Below, piece by piece: positions 27,368-36,421 of a stretch of 64,000 nt of DNA (its first letter is position 1; each line of letters starts with the position of its first letter). The stretch comes from Microvirga terrestris (lineage in GTDB: Bacteria > Pseudomonadota > Alphaproteobacteria > Rhizobiales > Beijerinckiaceae), in assembly GCF_015694425.1 (NCBI RefSeq), contig NZ_JADQDN010000002.1, positions 434,001-498,000 of the forward strand, written 5' to 3'. Position numbers and translations under genes: made by a program. The notes under the pieces are model-generated. The model saw only the letters and a program-made list of their open reading frames with translations. It was not told the origin of the DNA and made no database searches.

Positions 27368-28341
27368 TGACCGATACTCCCCTCATCCTGGCCGTTCCCT
27401 CCAAGGGACGCCTGCAGGAAAACGCAGCCGCCTTCTTCGCCCGCGCCGGGCTCGTCTTCACCCAGTCCCGCGGCGCACGTGATTACCGCGGCACGCTCAA
27501 GGGCGTGCCCGAAGTGGAAGTGGCGTTTCTCTCGGCATCCGAGATCGTCAGCCAGCTCAGCTCGGGTACGGCCCATCTTGGCATCACCGGCGAGGACCTG
27601 ATCCGCGAGCAGATCCCGGATGCGGACACGGCCGTCGAGCTGCTGACGCCGCTGGGCTTCGGCCACGCCAACGTCGTCGTCGCCGTGCCGCAGGCCTGGA
27701 TCGACGTGCGCAACATGGCCGACCTCGACGAGGTAGCAGCCGACATCCGCGCCCGCCACGGCACCAAGATGCGGGTCGCGACGAAATACGTGAACCTCAC
27801 CCGTCGCTTCTTCGCCGAGAAGGGCGTGTCCGACTACCGGATCGTCGAGAGCCTGGGCGCCACGGAAGGCGCGCCGGGCGCCGGCTCGGCGGAGCTGATC
27901 GTCGACATCACCACCACCGGCGCGACGCTTGCAGCCAACGCCCTGAAAATCCTCGACGATGGCGTGATGCTGCGCTCCGAGGCCAATCTCGTCGCCTCCA
28001 CCCGAGCGCCCTGGACGGACCGGGCCAAGGCCGCCGCGACGGCCGTGCTGACGCGCATCGCCGCCGAGGAGGAAGCGCGCACCAGCCGCGAGATCCGCGC
28101 GTCGCTCGATCCGGCGAAAGCCTCAGGCCTAGCGCCGCTCGCCAGGGAGCATGGCGCGACCCTCCCCTATGGCAGCGCCCTGGGGCGCGAGATCGTGCTC
28201 CATTGCCGGACCGCGACCGTGTTCGACATCGTGACGGCCCTGCAGAGCCTCGGCGCCCAGGACATCTCCGTCCGGGCCTTCGATTATCTGTTCCGCCCCA
28301 CGAACGCTCTCACCGAACGCCTCCTGCGGCGAATTGGTTAG
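27367..28341 (+). CDS. hisG: ATP phosphoribosyltransferase catalytic subunit
   Basis: First step of histidine synthesis: joins ATP and PRPP. The N-terminal part (VPSKGRLQENAAAFF, LGITGEDLIRE) and the PRPP-binding region with DITTTGATLAANAL are clear. It has 324 residues; the last 90 are an extra segment seen in alphaproteobacterial short-form-derived HisG, not the regulatory ACT-like domain of long HisG. It needs HisZ, which is encoded directly upstream with a one-base overlap. Confidence 0.94.
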   Translation: MTDTPLILAVPSKGRLQENAAAFFARAGLVFTQSRGARDYRGTLKGVPEVEVAFLSASEIVSQLSSGTAHLGITGEDLIREQIPDADTAVELLTPLGFGHANVVVAVPQAWIDVRNMADLDEVAADIRARHGTKMRVATKYVNLTRRFFAEKGVSDYRIVESLGATEGAPGAGSAELIVDITTTGATLAANALKILDDGVMLRSEANLVASTRAPWTDRAKAAATAVLTRIAAEEEARTSREIRASLDPAKASGLAPLAREHGATLPYGSALGREIVLHCRTATVFDIVTALQSLGAQDISVRAFDYLFRPTNALTERLLRRIG

Positions 28342-28453
28342 GTGCATTTCCGCACGCGAGGATAGGACAACATTGCCGCTGGAGCACCTTGGGCGTTGCC
28401 TCAAAGCCCAAGGCCCCTTATGGTCCGGGCGTTTTTCCGTTGTAGAGGTTCCG

Positions 28454-28936
28454 ATGAACGCGCTTCGATTTGCGACATTTCTGGTGGCATTGACCACCGT
28501 CTCGGGAGCTCATGCCCAGTCAGCCGCTGCAACCCTCGGCCGCCCGGTTGGCCCGACCCGCCAGGTGGACACCAAGGTTCCGCAGCCCGGCCAGACAGGC
28601 AAGGTCTTCCCGCTGAATTCGTCCTGGGTGGCCGTCAGCCTGAACGGTAGGCCCTTCACCGGCGAGCGTCCGAGCTTCAGGCTCGATGACCAGATGCGCG
28701 CCACCGGCTTTGCCGGCTGCAACACCTATGCGACCGCGGCCTACCCGCTGCGCGAGCAAGTCTTGGCCGTCGGCCCCTTCGCCCTCACGAAGAAGAGCTG
28801 CGACAAGTCCGCCATGGCCATCGAGCAGTCCTTCCTCGTGGCGCTCCGCGCCTCGGGCAAGTGGGACATCGAAGGCCGCAACCTGATCATCCGCACCCAG
28901 AACGGCGGCCAGCTGGTCCTAGAGCGCGCGCTCTAA
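28454..28936 (+). CDS. META domain protein, exported
   Basis: A 160-residue protein with a signal peptide (MNALRFATFLVALTTVSGAHA) and then a META/HslJ-like domain (LNSSWVAVSLNGRPFTGERPSF, GCNTYATAAYPL, GPFALTKKSC). META-domain proteins such as HslJ sit in the envelope, often as lipoproteins, and are linked to stress or novobiocin tolerance. Here there is no lipobox cysteine. The ATG at 28454 follows AGAGG. It ends before a good terminator at about 28959. Confidence 0.82.
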   Translation: MNALRFATFLVALTTVSGAHAQSAAATLGRPVGPTRQVDTKVPQPGQTGKVFPLNSSWVAVSLNGRPFTGERPSFRLDDQMRATGFAGCNTYATAAYPLREQVLAVGPFALTKKSCDKSAMAIEQSFLVALRASGKWDIEGRNLIIRTQNGGQLVLERAL

Positions 28937-28958
28937 GGCTTACTTGACTTGAACGGAA

Positions 28959-28987
28959 AAAGGCCGGCTTCACGCCGGCCTTTTGTT
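28959..28987 (+). terminator. Rho-independent terminator after META gene
   Basis: AAAGGCCGGC, a short TTCA loop and GCCGGCCTTTT form a strong stem followed by a T-rich run; A residues on the other side make it usable also for the minus-strand ABC gene that ends at 29007. Confidence 0.85.
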
Positions 28988-29006
28988 TGTTGATCGTGCC
29001 TGAGCC

Positions 29007-31103
29007 TTATTCCGCGGGCTCGGCCTGACGCAGGTCGACGGGAGTGGACAGGCCGCTCTCCGTCTTCTTCAGGTCGATGCGCCGGTCGTGATAGGCCGCC
29101 AGCGTCGAGCGGTGGCCGATGGACACGACGGTCGTGTTCGGCAGCTTCTCCTGGATGATGCGGTAGATGTCCGCCTCGGTCGGCTCGTCCAGGGCAGCCG
29201 TCGCCTCGTCCAGGAACAGCCAGTCCGGCTTGGTGAGGAGCGCACGGGCGACCGCGAGGCGCTGCTGCTCGCCCAGCGACAGGGTCTGGGCCCAGGCCCG
29301 CTCCTCGTCGAGGCGCTCCGCGATCTGCGGGAGCTTCGCGGTGCGCAGGGCATCGGCCATCTCGTTATCCGTGTAAGCGTCGACTTTGCCCGGATAGGTC
29401 ACCGCATCGCGCAGCGTGCCGATCGGGATATAAGGCCGCTGCGGCAGGAGCATCATGGTCTGCCCCTCCGGCACGAGGATCTGCCCCTCGCCGAAGGGCC
29501 AGATGCCGGCGATGGCACGGAACAGGGTTGATTTGCCCGAGCCCGATGGCCCGGTCATCAGCGTACGCTCGCCCGGACGGAAGGTGAGCGCATCCGTGTG
29601 CAGCAGGGCACTGCCGTCGGGCAGACGCACGTCGAGCCCCTTCAGGCGCAGTTCGCGGTCAGGTGCTTCCGTGATGGCAAGCTTGCTCTCGCCGCCGACC
29701 CGCTGGGCCGACGCGATGGCGCCCTCGAAGGTGGTGAGACGGTCGAGCACGGCCTTGTAGTCGGCGAGCGTCGTATAGATGGTGATGAAGTAGGTGAGAG
29801 CAGATTCCACCCGCGAGAAGGCACCGACCACCTGCTGCATCTGGCCAAGCGAGATCTTGCCGACGAAGTAGTAAGGCGCAGTGAGAATGTAAGGCACCAC
29901 CACGTTGGCTTGGAAATAAGCCGATGTGAAGGTGTTAAGCTTGATGAGGCGGACGACGATTCGCATGTAGTTGTCGACGATCTGGCCGAACCGCCGGGCG
30001 ATGCCCTCCCGCTCGGCCGGTTCGCCGGACAGTAGCGCCACCTGCTCGGTATATTCGCGCAGGCGCGCTAAGGAGAAGCGGTAGTTTGCCTCCACCCGCT
30101 CCTGCTCGAAGTTGAGGGCGATGAGCGGACGGCCGATCAGATGCGTCACCCATGTGCCGAGAATGGCGTAGCCGGCGCAGACCCACACCAGAAGGCCTGG
30201 AACCTCCACGTTCGTGCCTGGAAAGGTGAAACCGGCTGAAATAGTCCAGAGGATCGCCACGAAGGAGACCAGGGTCGCAGCCTGGTTCATAAGACCGAGG
30301 GAGAGTGAGTAGGTGCTCTCGACGAACTTGCGCAGGTCTTCCGAGATGCGCTGGTCCGGGTTGTCCGCACCACGGCCGAGAAGCTGCATCCGGTAATGAG
30401 CACCGTCGCCCAGCCACTCGCCAACGTAATAAGTGTTGAGATAGGCGCGCCAGCGGATGGTGAGCACGTTCTGCAGCAGCACCTCGGTGAGCGCGATGGC
30501 CACGAAGACGGCAGCGAGCGGCGTGAAGATGACGAAGAGCTGATACCAGAAAGCCGCCGCATCCTTAGCTTCAAGCGCATTGAACATGTCGCGCGAGAAG
30601 AAGCTGAGGCGAACATTAAGTGCGACTTGGGCGAGGTTGATCGCGATAAGGATTCCGATCATCCAAGTGCCGATGGTACCCTCCCGTGCCCGCACGAGGC
30701 CGATGAACGGGATACGGATGACGCTGTTGGCCTGGGATTCGAGATAGCGATCGGCGATGCGGCAAATGGTACGCACCACGGGCACATAGGAGAGCCCGAA
30801 GATGAGCGCTCCGAACGCGGTCGCGCCGAGAGCAGCAGACGGTGGCGGAACGTAGCCCGTGTAATCGCCTGTGATGACGCCGGCCCGGGCGCCCAGGACT
30901 AGTGCGAGGAGCACCAGATGCGTACCCGAGAGCATCACGAGGAAGATGCGCAGGAATTTTGGGATATTACGCCCGATATACATCACCCCAGCCAAGACCA
31001 GGGTGGAGAGGGGCAGGTAGAACGGAACGGCGACGGCTCCCGACACCGAAGCCGCGAGCACCACGAATCCTAAAAGTGCCAGCACGAGGCTCGCCTTGAC
31101 CAT
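29007..31103 (-). CDS. SbmA/BacA-like ABC transporter with fused ATPase (BclA-like)
   Basis: A 698-residue fusion: about six to eight N-terminal membrane helices of the SbmA/BacA (ABC_membrane_2) kind, then an ABC ATPase with Walker A GPSGSGKST, signature LSLGEQQRLA and Walker B WLFLDEATAALDE. The combination matches the ABCD/YddA/BclA group. In Bradyrhizobium, BclA imports antimicrobial peptides and affects very-long-chain fatty acids of lipid A. AGGAG is 6 bases before the ATG at 31103, and touches the alternative ATG at 31109, so I use 31103. Function in this organism is inferred from family only. Confidence 0.88.
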   Translation of the reverse strand: MVKASLVLALLGFVVLAASVSGAVAVPFYLPLSTLVLAGVMYIGRNIPKFLRIFLVMLSGTHLVLLALVLGARAGVITGDYTGYVPPPSAALGATAFGALIFGLSYVPVVRTICRIADRYLESQANSVIRIPFIGLVRAREGTIGTWMIGILIAINLAQVALNVRLSFFSRDMFNALEAKDAAAFWYQLFVIFTPLAAVFVAIALTEVLLQNVLTIRWRAYLNTYYVGEWLGDGAHYRMQLLGRGADNPDQRISEDLRKFVESTYSLSLGLMNQAATLVSFVAILWTISAGFTFPGTNVEVPGLLVWVCAGYAILGTWVTHLIGRPLIALNFEQERVEANYRFSLARLREYTEQVALLSGEPAEREGIARRFGQIVDNYMRIVVRLIKLNTFTSAYFQANVVVPYILTAPYYFVGKISLGQMQQVVGAFSRVESALTYFITIYTTLADYKAVLDRLTTFEGAIASAQRVGGESKLAITEAPDRELRLKGLDVRLPDGSALLHTDALTFRPGERTLMTGPSGSGKSTLFRAIAGIWPFGEGQILVPEGQTMMLLPQRPYIPIGTLRDAVTYPGKVDAYTDNEMADALRTAKLPQIAERLDEERAWAQTLSLGEQQRLAVARALLTKPDWLFLDEATAALDEPTEADIYRIIQEKLPNTTVVSIGHRSTLAAYHDRRIDLKKTESGLSTPVDLRQAEPAE

Positions 31104-31225
31104 ACGCATCTCCTGCCAGAGTCCCTGACCCGGCTCTTAGAAACACAAGGAAGCCGGATCAATGGCCCTTGTGGCGAAAGAAAGGAGGAACTTCCTCTTG
31201 CGGCAAGCGATAGCAGCCTTGTGAC

Positions 31226-31258
31226 AACGGCAACAGGCGCTTAAATCCTGCAACCGTT
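31226..31258 (+). promoter_or_regulatory. Structured leader hairpin upstream of metN
   Basis: AACGG-CAA-CAGG and CCTG-CAA-CCGTT surround the loop CGCTTAAAT, giving two stacked stems separated by a symmetrical CAA/CAA internal loop. It is about 105 bases before the metN start. A second CCTG...CCGTT pair of words follows at about 31275-31300. It does not match the SAM-II riboswitch that I know; it could be an operator or an RNA element. Confidence 0.4.
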
Positions 31259-31363
31259 CTTCAAATCAAATTGTCCTGTTTAAAGAACGAAACCGTTGAC
31301 TTAGAGAACGGGATGGCTCATGTGTCCTATCGACCTCAGACGAAAGTTTCCAAAGGCGAGTTC

Positions 31364-32458
31364 ATGAACGCCCCTCTTGGCTATATCGGCGATACGCCGG
31401 CGCAGCGCCTGATCCCAGCGCAATCCATTGTTCGATTGGAAAAGGTCTCGAAGACTTTTCCCGGACGGGACGGCCAGCCCGTGACAGCGTTGCGTGAGAT
31501 CGATCTTGCCGTACCGCAAGGCTCCATCCTTGGTGTCATCGGCCGCTCCGGTGCAGGCAAGTCGACCCTGATCCGCCTCGTGAACGGTTTGGAGAAGCCA
31601 TCCTCCGGCAAGGTGATCGTGGACGGCGCCGATATTGCCGCCCTGCCGGAGACGGCCCTGCGCCATGCGCGCCGCTCCATCGGCATGATCTTCCAGCACT
31701 TCAACCTGCTCTCCTCACGTACGGCCGCCCAGAACATCGCCCTGCCGCTTGAGGTAGCAGGCTATGATAGGCCAGAGATCCGGACGCGGGTCGAGGAGCT
31801 TCTCGCCCTCGTCGGCCTCACCGACAAGCGCAACCGCTATCCGTCCGAACTCTCCGGCGGCCAGAAGCAGCGCGTCGGCATCGCCCGCGCGCTCGCCACC
31901 AAGCCCAAGGTTCTCCTGTCGGATGAGGCGACCTCGGCCCTCGACCCGGAGACCACCCGGTCGATCCTCGATCTGCTCGCACGTATCAACGAGGAGCTCG
32001 GTCTCACCATCCTGCTCATCACCCATGAGATGGCGGTGATCCGCAACATCGCCCGCGAGGTCGCGGTGATCGAGGGCGGCCGCATCGTCGAGCAGGGCGA
32101 CGTGTTCGAGGTCTTCACCCGGCCGCAGCACGAGGTCACCCGCTCGTTCCTCGCCGATGAATCCGGCCGCGCGTTGCCGCCCTATGTGCAGAACAGGCTA
32201 CGGTCTGATGCGATACCCGGCAGCCAAGCCGTGATTCGCATCGGCTTCCGCGGTCCCCACGCCACCGATCCAGTGCTGGCTCGGCTCGCCCGCGATCTCA
32301 ACATCGAAGCCAACATCCTGTCGGGCTCGGTCGATGAGATCGCAGGTCGCCCCTTCGGCACTCTGGTGGTCGGCGTGCCGGAAACGTCGGTTTCCACCAC
32401 GGTCGATTTTCTGAAGAAGCACGGTCTCGACACGGAGGTCCTCGGCTATGTCGCCTGA
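31364..32458 (+). CDS. metN: Methionine ABC transporter ATP-binding protein
   Basis: ATPase that powers D-/L-methionine import with MetI and MetQ. The 364-residue protein has Walker A (GRSGAGKST), signature [10 protein letters not shown] and Walker [16 protein letters not shown]. The last 90 residues form the C-terminal NIL domain that binds cytosolic methionine and inhibits transport. The start is ATG 31364 (MNAPLGY); an ATG at 31313 is possible and adds 17 residues. GGAGG near its end serves metI, whose ATG overlaps the metN stop by 11 bases. Confidence 0.93.
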   Translation: MNAPLGYIGDTPAQRLIPAQSIVRLEKVSKTFPGRDGQPVTALREIDLAVPQGSILGVIGRSGAGKSTLIRLVNGLEKPSSGKVIVDGADIAALPETALRHARRSIGMIFQHFNLLSSRTAAQNIALPLEVAGYDRPEIRTRVEELLALVGLTDKRNRYPSELSGGQKQRVGIARALATKPKVLLSDEATSALDPETTRSILDLLARINEELGLTILLITHEMAVIRNIAREVAVIEGGRIVEQGDVFEVFTRPQHEVTRSFLADESGRALPPYVQNRLRSDAIPGSQAVIRIGFRGPHATDPVLARLARDLNIEANILSGSVDEIAGRPFGTLVVGVPETSVSTTVDFLKKHGLDTEVLGYVA

Positions 32459-33113
32459 GATGATCAAACTCATCGCCGCCTCCACCGGCGAAACCCTCTA
32501 CATGGTTGCGGTCTCTGCTCTGATCGCGACCCTCTTAGGGCTGCCGCTCGGCGTCTTTCTCGCCACTTCGGCCAAGGGCGAGCTGTTCGCGGCCCCTTGG
32601 ATCAACCGCGTGCTCGGCGTCATCGTCAACGCCACGCGCTCGACTCCCTTCATCATCCTCGTGGTGGCAATCATTCCCTTCACGCGCCTGATCGCCGGCA
32701 CGTCGATTGGCACCAACGCCGCCATCGTGCCGCTGACCATCGCCGCAACGCCGTTCATCGCGCGCCTGATCGAGGGCGCGATCCGCGAAGTGGATCAGGG
32801 CCTCATTGAAGCGGCCCGTGCCTTCGGTGCGACCCCGCTTCAGATCGTGCTGAAAGTTCTAATCCCGGAGGCCCTCCCTGGCATCGTGCTCGGCCTGACG
32901 CTCGCCATCGTGTCGCTGCTCGGCTTCTCGGCCATGGTGGGCGCAGTCGGCGGCGGCGGTCTCGGGGATCTCGGCATCCGCTATGGCTACCAGCGCTTCA
33001 TGCCCGAGATGATGCTCGCCGTTGTGGTCGTGCTCATCGTCCTCGTCCAGGCGGTGCAGAGCATCGGCGACCGCCTCGCCCGCCGCCTCAACAAGCGCAT
33101 CCGCCACGCCTGA
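32448..33113 (+). CDS. metI: Methionine ABC transporter permease
   Basis: A 221-residue inner-membrane permease with five helices and the EAA coupling loop ([17 protein letters not shown]). The start at ATG 32448 overlaps metN by 11 bases and has GGAGG at a good distance; ATG 32460 is the alternative. It is part of the metNIQ operon. Confidence 0.93.
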   Translation: MSPEMIKLIAASTGETLYMVAVSALIATLLGLPLGVFLATSAKGELFAAPWINRVLGVIVNATRSTPFIILVVAIIPFTRLIAGTSIGTNAAIVPLTIAATPFIARLIEGAIREVDQGLIEAARAFGATPLQIVLKVLIPEALPGIVLGLTLAIVSLLGFSAMVGAVGGGGLGDLGIRYGYQRFMPEMMLAVVVVLIVLVQAVQSIGDRLARRLNKRIRHA

Positions 33114-33146
33114 CCATTCCAAAAGTTCGCACAAGGAGTACCAAGA

Positions 33147-33935
33147 ATGTCTCTGAAGAAACTCGGCCTCGCGACCATCCTTTCTCTCGCCGCTTTGCCG
33201 GCTCTGGCACAGCCGACGCAGACCATCCGCATCGCCGCGACACCCGGTCCGCACGCGCAGATTCTGGAGGCTGTGAAGCCAATCGCCGCCAAGAAGGGCC
33301 TCGATATCAAAATCGTCGAGTTCTCGGACTACGTGGTGCCGAACACGGCTCTGGCCGGTGGTGACATCGAGGCGAACTCGTTCCAGAACCAGCCCTATCT
33401 CGACAATCAGGTGGCCGACCGCGGCTACAAGATCGAGAGCGTAGGGCTCACCGTGAACTTCCCGATCGGCATCTACTCCAAGAAGCACAAGAGCCTCGAG
33501 GCGCTGCCGAATGGCGCGACGATCTCGATCCCGAACGATCCCACCAATGGCGGCCGCGCCCTCATCCTCCTGCAGGACAAGGGCCTGATCAAGCTCAAGG
33601 AAGGCACGGGCTACAAGCCTACGCCTCTCGACGTGACCGACAACCCGAAGAAGATCAAATTCGTCGAGATCGAAGCGGCTCAGGGACCGCGTGTGCTCGC
33701 AGACGTGGACGCCGCGGTCATCAACACCAACTACGCGACATCGGGCGGCCTCGACCCGGTGAAGGATCCCATCGCCCGCGAGAACCCGAAGGGTCCCTAC
33801 GTGAACATCATCGCCGTGCGTAGCGAGGACAAGAACAAGCCCTGGGTGAAGACCCTCGTCGAATCCTATCACACCCCCGAGGTGAAGGCGTTCATCGAAG
33901 AGAAGTTCAAGGGCTCGGTTCTGACATCCTGGTAA
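33147..33935 (+). CDS. metQ: Methionine ABC transporter substrate-binding protein
   Basis: A 262-residue NlpA/MetQ family protein that captures methionine in the periplasm for MetNI. The signal peptide ends LPALAQ with no lipobox cysteine, so this MetQ is expected to be soluble and not lipid-anchored, unlike the E. coli protein. IAATPGPHAQILE and the PNDPTNGGRALILLQ segment are family hallmarks. AAGGAG precedes the ATG. A terminator follows at about 33964. Confidence 0.93.
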   Translation: MSLKKLGLATILSLAALPALAQPTQTIRIAATPGPHAQILEAVKPIAAKKGLDIKIVEFSDYVVPNTALAGGDIEANSFQNQPYLDNQVADRGYKIESVGLTVNFPIGIYSKKHKSLEALPNGATISIPNDPTNGGRALILLQDKGLIKLKEGTGYKPTPLDVTDNPKKIKFVEIEAAQGPRVLADVDAAVINTNYATSGGLDPVKDPIARENPKGPYVNIIAVRSEDKNKPWVKTLVESYHTPEVKAFIEEKFKGSVLTSW

Positions 33936-33963
33936 GAACCGTCTGCTTACTGTTTTTACCGCA

Positions 33964-33991
33964 AGGTCGGGCCATGTGCCCGGCCTTTTCG
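33964..33991 (+). terminator. Rho-independent terminator of metNIQ
   Basis: GGTCGGGC, loop CATGT, GCCCGGCC, then TTTTCGTTTT. It is 28 bases after the metQ stop. Confidence 0.85.
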
Positions 33992-34101
33992 TTTTCCACG
34001 ATCCGGCCGCATCAATCTTGACAAATAAGTCGGCTAAGCTTCCCAATCGCATGGTCTTCAAAAAGTCGGCTCAGAAAAGCCGATGCTTCGGGAGGAATTG
34101 C

Positions 34102-35130
34102 ATGCGACTTACATTGATTGGCTTGGCCTTCACATCGGCGCTGTGCGCGGCACCGCTTGCCGTGCAGGCTCAGGCACCGATCACCATCTACTGCTCGATC
34201 TTGGAGGAGCAGTGCCGTGCAGGCGTGGCGGCCTTCGAGAAGGCGACAGGCGCCAAGGCCACGATGGTGCGCAAGAGCACCGGCGAGACCCTGGCGCAGA
34301 TCAGGGCCGAGGCATCGAACCCGCGCGCCGACGTGTGGTGGGGCGGACCCGGCGATTCCCATATACAGGCGGCGGAAGAAGGGCTGACGGTCGAGTACAA
34401 GTCGCCGAAGATTTCCGAGCTGCACGACTGGGCTCAGCGCTTCGCCGAGCAGGCGAAGTATCGTGCGACCGGCACCTATCTCGGCGCTCTCGGCATCGGC
34501 TACAACACCAAAGTGCTCGCAAGCCGCGGCCTGCAGGAGCCGAAATGCTGGGCCGATCTGCTCGATCCGAAATACCGCGACGAAGTGCAGGTGTCGGATC
34601 CGAACTCCTCCGGCACCGCTTATGTCTTCCTGGCGTCCCTCGTGCAGCTCATGGGTGAGGACAAGGCCTTCGACTACATGAAAGCCCTGCACAAGAACGT
34701 CAATCAATACACCAAATCGGGCGCCGCTCCCGTGAAGGCCGTGGCCCTGGGCGAGACCGGGATCGCTATCGCGTTCATGCACGACATGGTGACGATGATC
34801 GCCGAGGGGGCTCCCGTCAAAACTCTCGCGCCATGCGAAGGCACAGGCTACGAGACCGGCTCCATCTCGCTCGTGAAGGGCAGCAAGAACATGGAGACAG
34901 CACAGAAGTTCGTGGATTGGGCACTCTCGGCGGAGGCACAGAAGCTGGTCGGCGCCGACATGAAGATCTACTCCATAGCGTCTAACAAAAACGCGCCCGT
35001 TTCGCCGGATGCTCCGAAGCTCTCCGAGATGAAGCTGATCAACTACGACACGGCCAAGTATGGCTCGGTCGCCGAGCGTACACGCCTGCTCAAGAAATGG
35101 GACGCCGAGGTCAAGTCGGCGCCGAGATAG
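34102..35130 (+). CDS. ABC transporter substrate-binding protein, iron(III)-type, orphan
   Basis: A 342-residue periplasmic binding protein of the AfuA/FbpA type. It has a clear signal peptide (SALCAAPLAVQAQA) and the family pattern ITIYCSILEEQCRAGVAAFEKATG, then PRADVWWGG and YNTKVLA. Such proteins bind ferric iron, phosphonates or thiamine-like molecules; the ligand cannot be fixed from the sequence. GGAGGAA precedes the ATG. No permease or ATPase gene adjoins it, since a terminator closes metNIQ upstream and another follows at 35157, so it must share or rely on partners elsewhere. Confidence 0.86.
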   Translation: MRLTLIGLAFTSALCAAPLAVQAQAPITIYCSILEEQCRAGVAAFEKATGAKATMVRKSTGETLAQIRAEASNPRADVWWGGPGDSHIQAAEEGLTVEYKSPKISELHDWAQRFAEQAKYRATGTYLGALGIGYNTKVLASRGLQEPKCWADLLDPKYRDEVQVSDPNSSGTAYVFLASLVQLMGEDKAFDYMKALHKNVNQYTKSGAAPVKAVALGETGIAIAFMHDMVTMIAEGAPVKTLAPCEGTGYETGSISLVKGSKNMETAQKFVDWALSAEAQKLVGADMKIYSIASNKNAPVSPDAPKLSEMKLINYDTAKYGSVAERTRLLKKWDAEVKSAPR

Positions 35131-35156
35131 TCTTGAAAGGATAGCGTTTCGTAGAA

Positions 35157-35184
35157 AGGCCGGGTGAAGAGCCCGGCCTTTTCT
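35157..35184 (+). terminator. Rho-independent terminator
   Basis: AGGCCGGG, loop TGAAGA, GCCCGGCC followed by TTTTCTCTT, 26 bases after the binding-protein stop. Confidence 0.85.
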
Positions 35185-35192
35185 CTTGCCAA

Positions 35193-36296
35193 TTATTTCT
35201 GCCGTGGCTCCTTCAGGTTTTCTCCGGCCGTCACGAGCCTCCCTGCCCTTTTGGCCTGCACGGCTTCGAGCAGCGTCCAGGCGGCGTTGCGCACTTCGTC
35301 CTGCACCGCCTGGTCTTGATCGAGCTCCTCGTGGCTCGTGGCATAGGGCTTCCAGTAGCCGATGTAGCGGTCGAGTTCCGCGGCGCTGCCGGCCGGGATG
35401 AGATCCATGGCGCGCAGCCAGTCGGACAGGCTGCGGCGCACATCGCCCGCGCCCTCCGCGTCGCCGTGGACAATGACGGAGAACAGCCGGCCTTCGAGGT
35501 GCTTGGGATAATCCCAGCCCTTGAGCTCCATAGCCTTCGCGATGTCGGTCTTCTTGCCCTGGGTCGAGGTCGGATCCGGGTTGCCGCCATCGGCGCAGAC
35601 GAGCCGATCCATCATCAGCTTCAGGGGCGATGAGACCTGATACCAATTGACCGGCGTGACGATCATCACTCCGTGTGCTGCCACCCACTTCGGGTAGATG
35701 TCGTTCATCCAGTCATGAGTCTGACCCAGCGAATAGTTGGGATAGCAGGAGCAGGGCCAATGGCACAAAGCCGCCGCCGTCGAGAAGCAGGCCTTGCAGG
35801 GATGGATGTGGCGCCCGTATTCCGAGGTCAGCCGGCTGAGTTCCAGCACCTCGACCTCCGCGTTCTTCGCGCTCGCAAGGACTTGGCGGGCGATGTCCAC
35901 GAGACGATAGCTCTTGGACATCTCGCCCGGACATGTATGCTCGCTGCGGGATGAGGCCGAGATCAGCAGGAACCGAGCCGGGCCGTTCGGATCCTCATGC
36001 CGCTTCTGCGCCAGGTTGATGGCGTCCTTCGCGGCGATCCAGTCGACGGCGAGATCGTAATCCGGATCGGCAAAGCCCGGTCCCGCCTTGCGGGTCTTCG
36101 GGCTCTTGCGATGATGGCTGTAGGCATCCCAGGCCGCGTCCGCAATCCGCTGCAGCTCGCGCCCGAGCGGTTCATAGGCCGGATCCTGGAACTGCTGGAG
36201 GAAACGCCTCCGGAATTCACTTTCGTCGAGGGTCGGATCGGGCGTGCCCTTCCGTGCTTCTGGCGTGGACAAGGTGCAGCTCCTGCGTCGCGGCAT
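35193..36296 (-). CDS. Flavodoxin-fold NAD(P)H-dependent oxidoreductase
   Basis: About 367 residues. The C-terminal two-thirds resemble NADPH-dependent FMN reductases/iron-sulfur flavoproteins: LLISASSRSEHTCPGEMSKSY, then PCKACFSTAAALCHWPCSC, where three or more cysteines cluster, and VTPVNWYQVSSPLKLMMDRL, which is the FMN-site segment. The first 110 residues are a charged, Arg-rich extension that I do not recognise. ATG 36296 (MPRRRSC) is chosen; a TTG lies three codons upstream. It is divergent from the aldo/keto reductase at 36422. Substrate unknown. Confidence 0.8.
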   Translation of the reverse strand: MPRRRSCTLSTPEARKGTPDPTLDESEFRRRFLQQFQDPAYEPLGRELQRIADAAWDAYSHHRKSPKTRKAGPGFADPDYDLAVDWIAAKDAINLAQKRHEDPNGPARFLLISASSRSEHTCPGEMSKSYRLVDIARQVLASAKNAEVEVLELSRLTSEYGRHIHPCKACFSTAAALCHWPCSCYPNYSLGQTHDWMNDIYPKWVAAHGVMIVTPVNWYQVSSPLKLMMDRLVCADGGNPDPTSTQGKKTDIAKAMELKGWDYPKHLEGRLFSVIVHGDAEGAGDVRRSLSDWLRAMDLIPAGSAAELDRYIGYWKPYATSHEELDQDQAVQDEVRNAAWTLLEAVQAKRAGRLVTAGENLKEPRQK

Positions 36297-36421
36297 GGTT
36301 GCCAAGCTTGGAACGCGGGGTATCGATGCCGGTTCCGGTCCGTCGCTGGTGTCGAATCATCACTATTTGCTTATCGCTTCCGAAGCCCTACCTCCCTGCC
36401 GCACGACCAACGGAGCCGCCA

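Noticed and set aside
31200-31363. SAM-II riboswitch before metN
   Set aside because: The conserved SAM-II core that I know is not present; only a different hairpin is seen.
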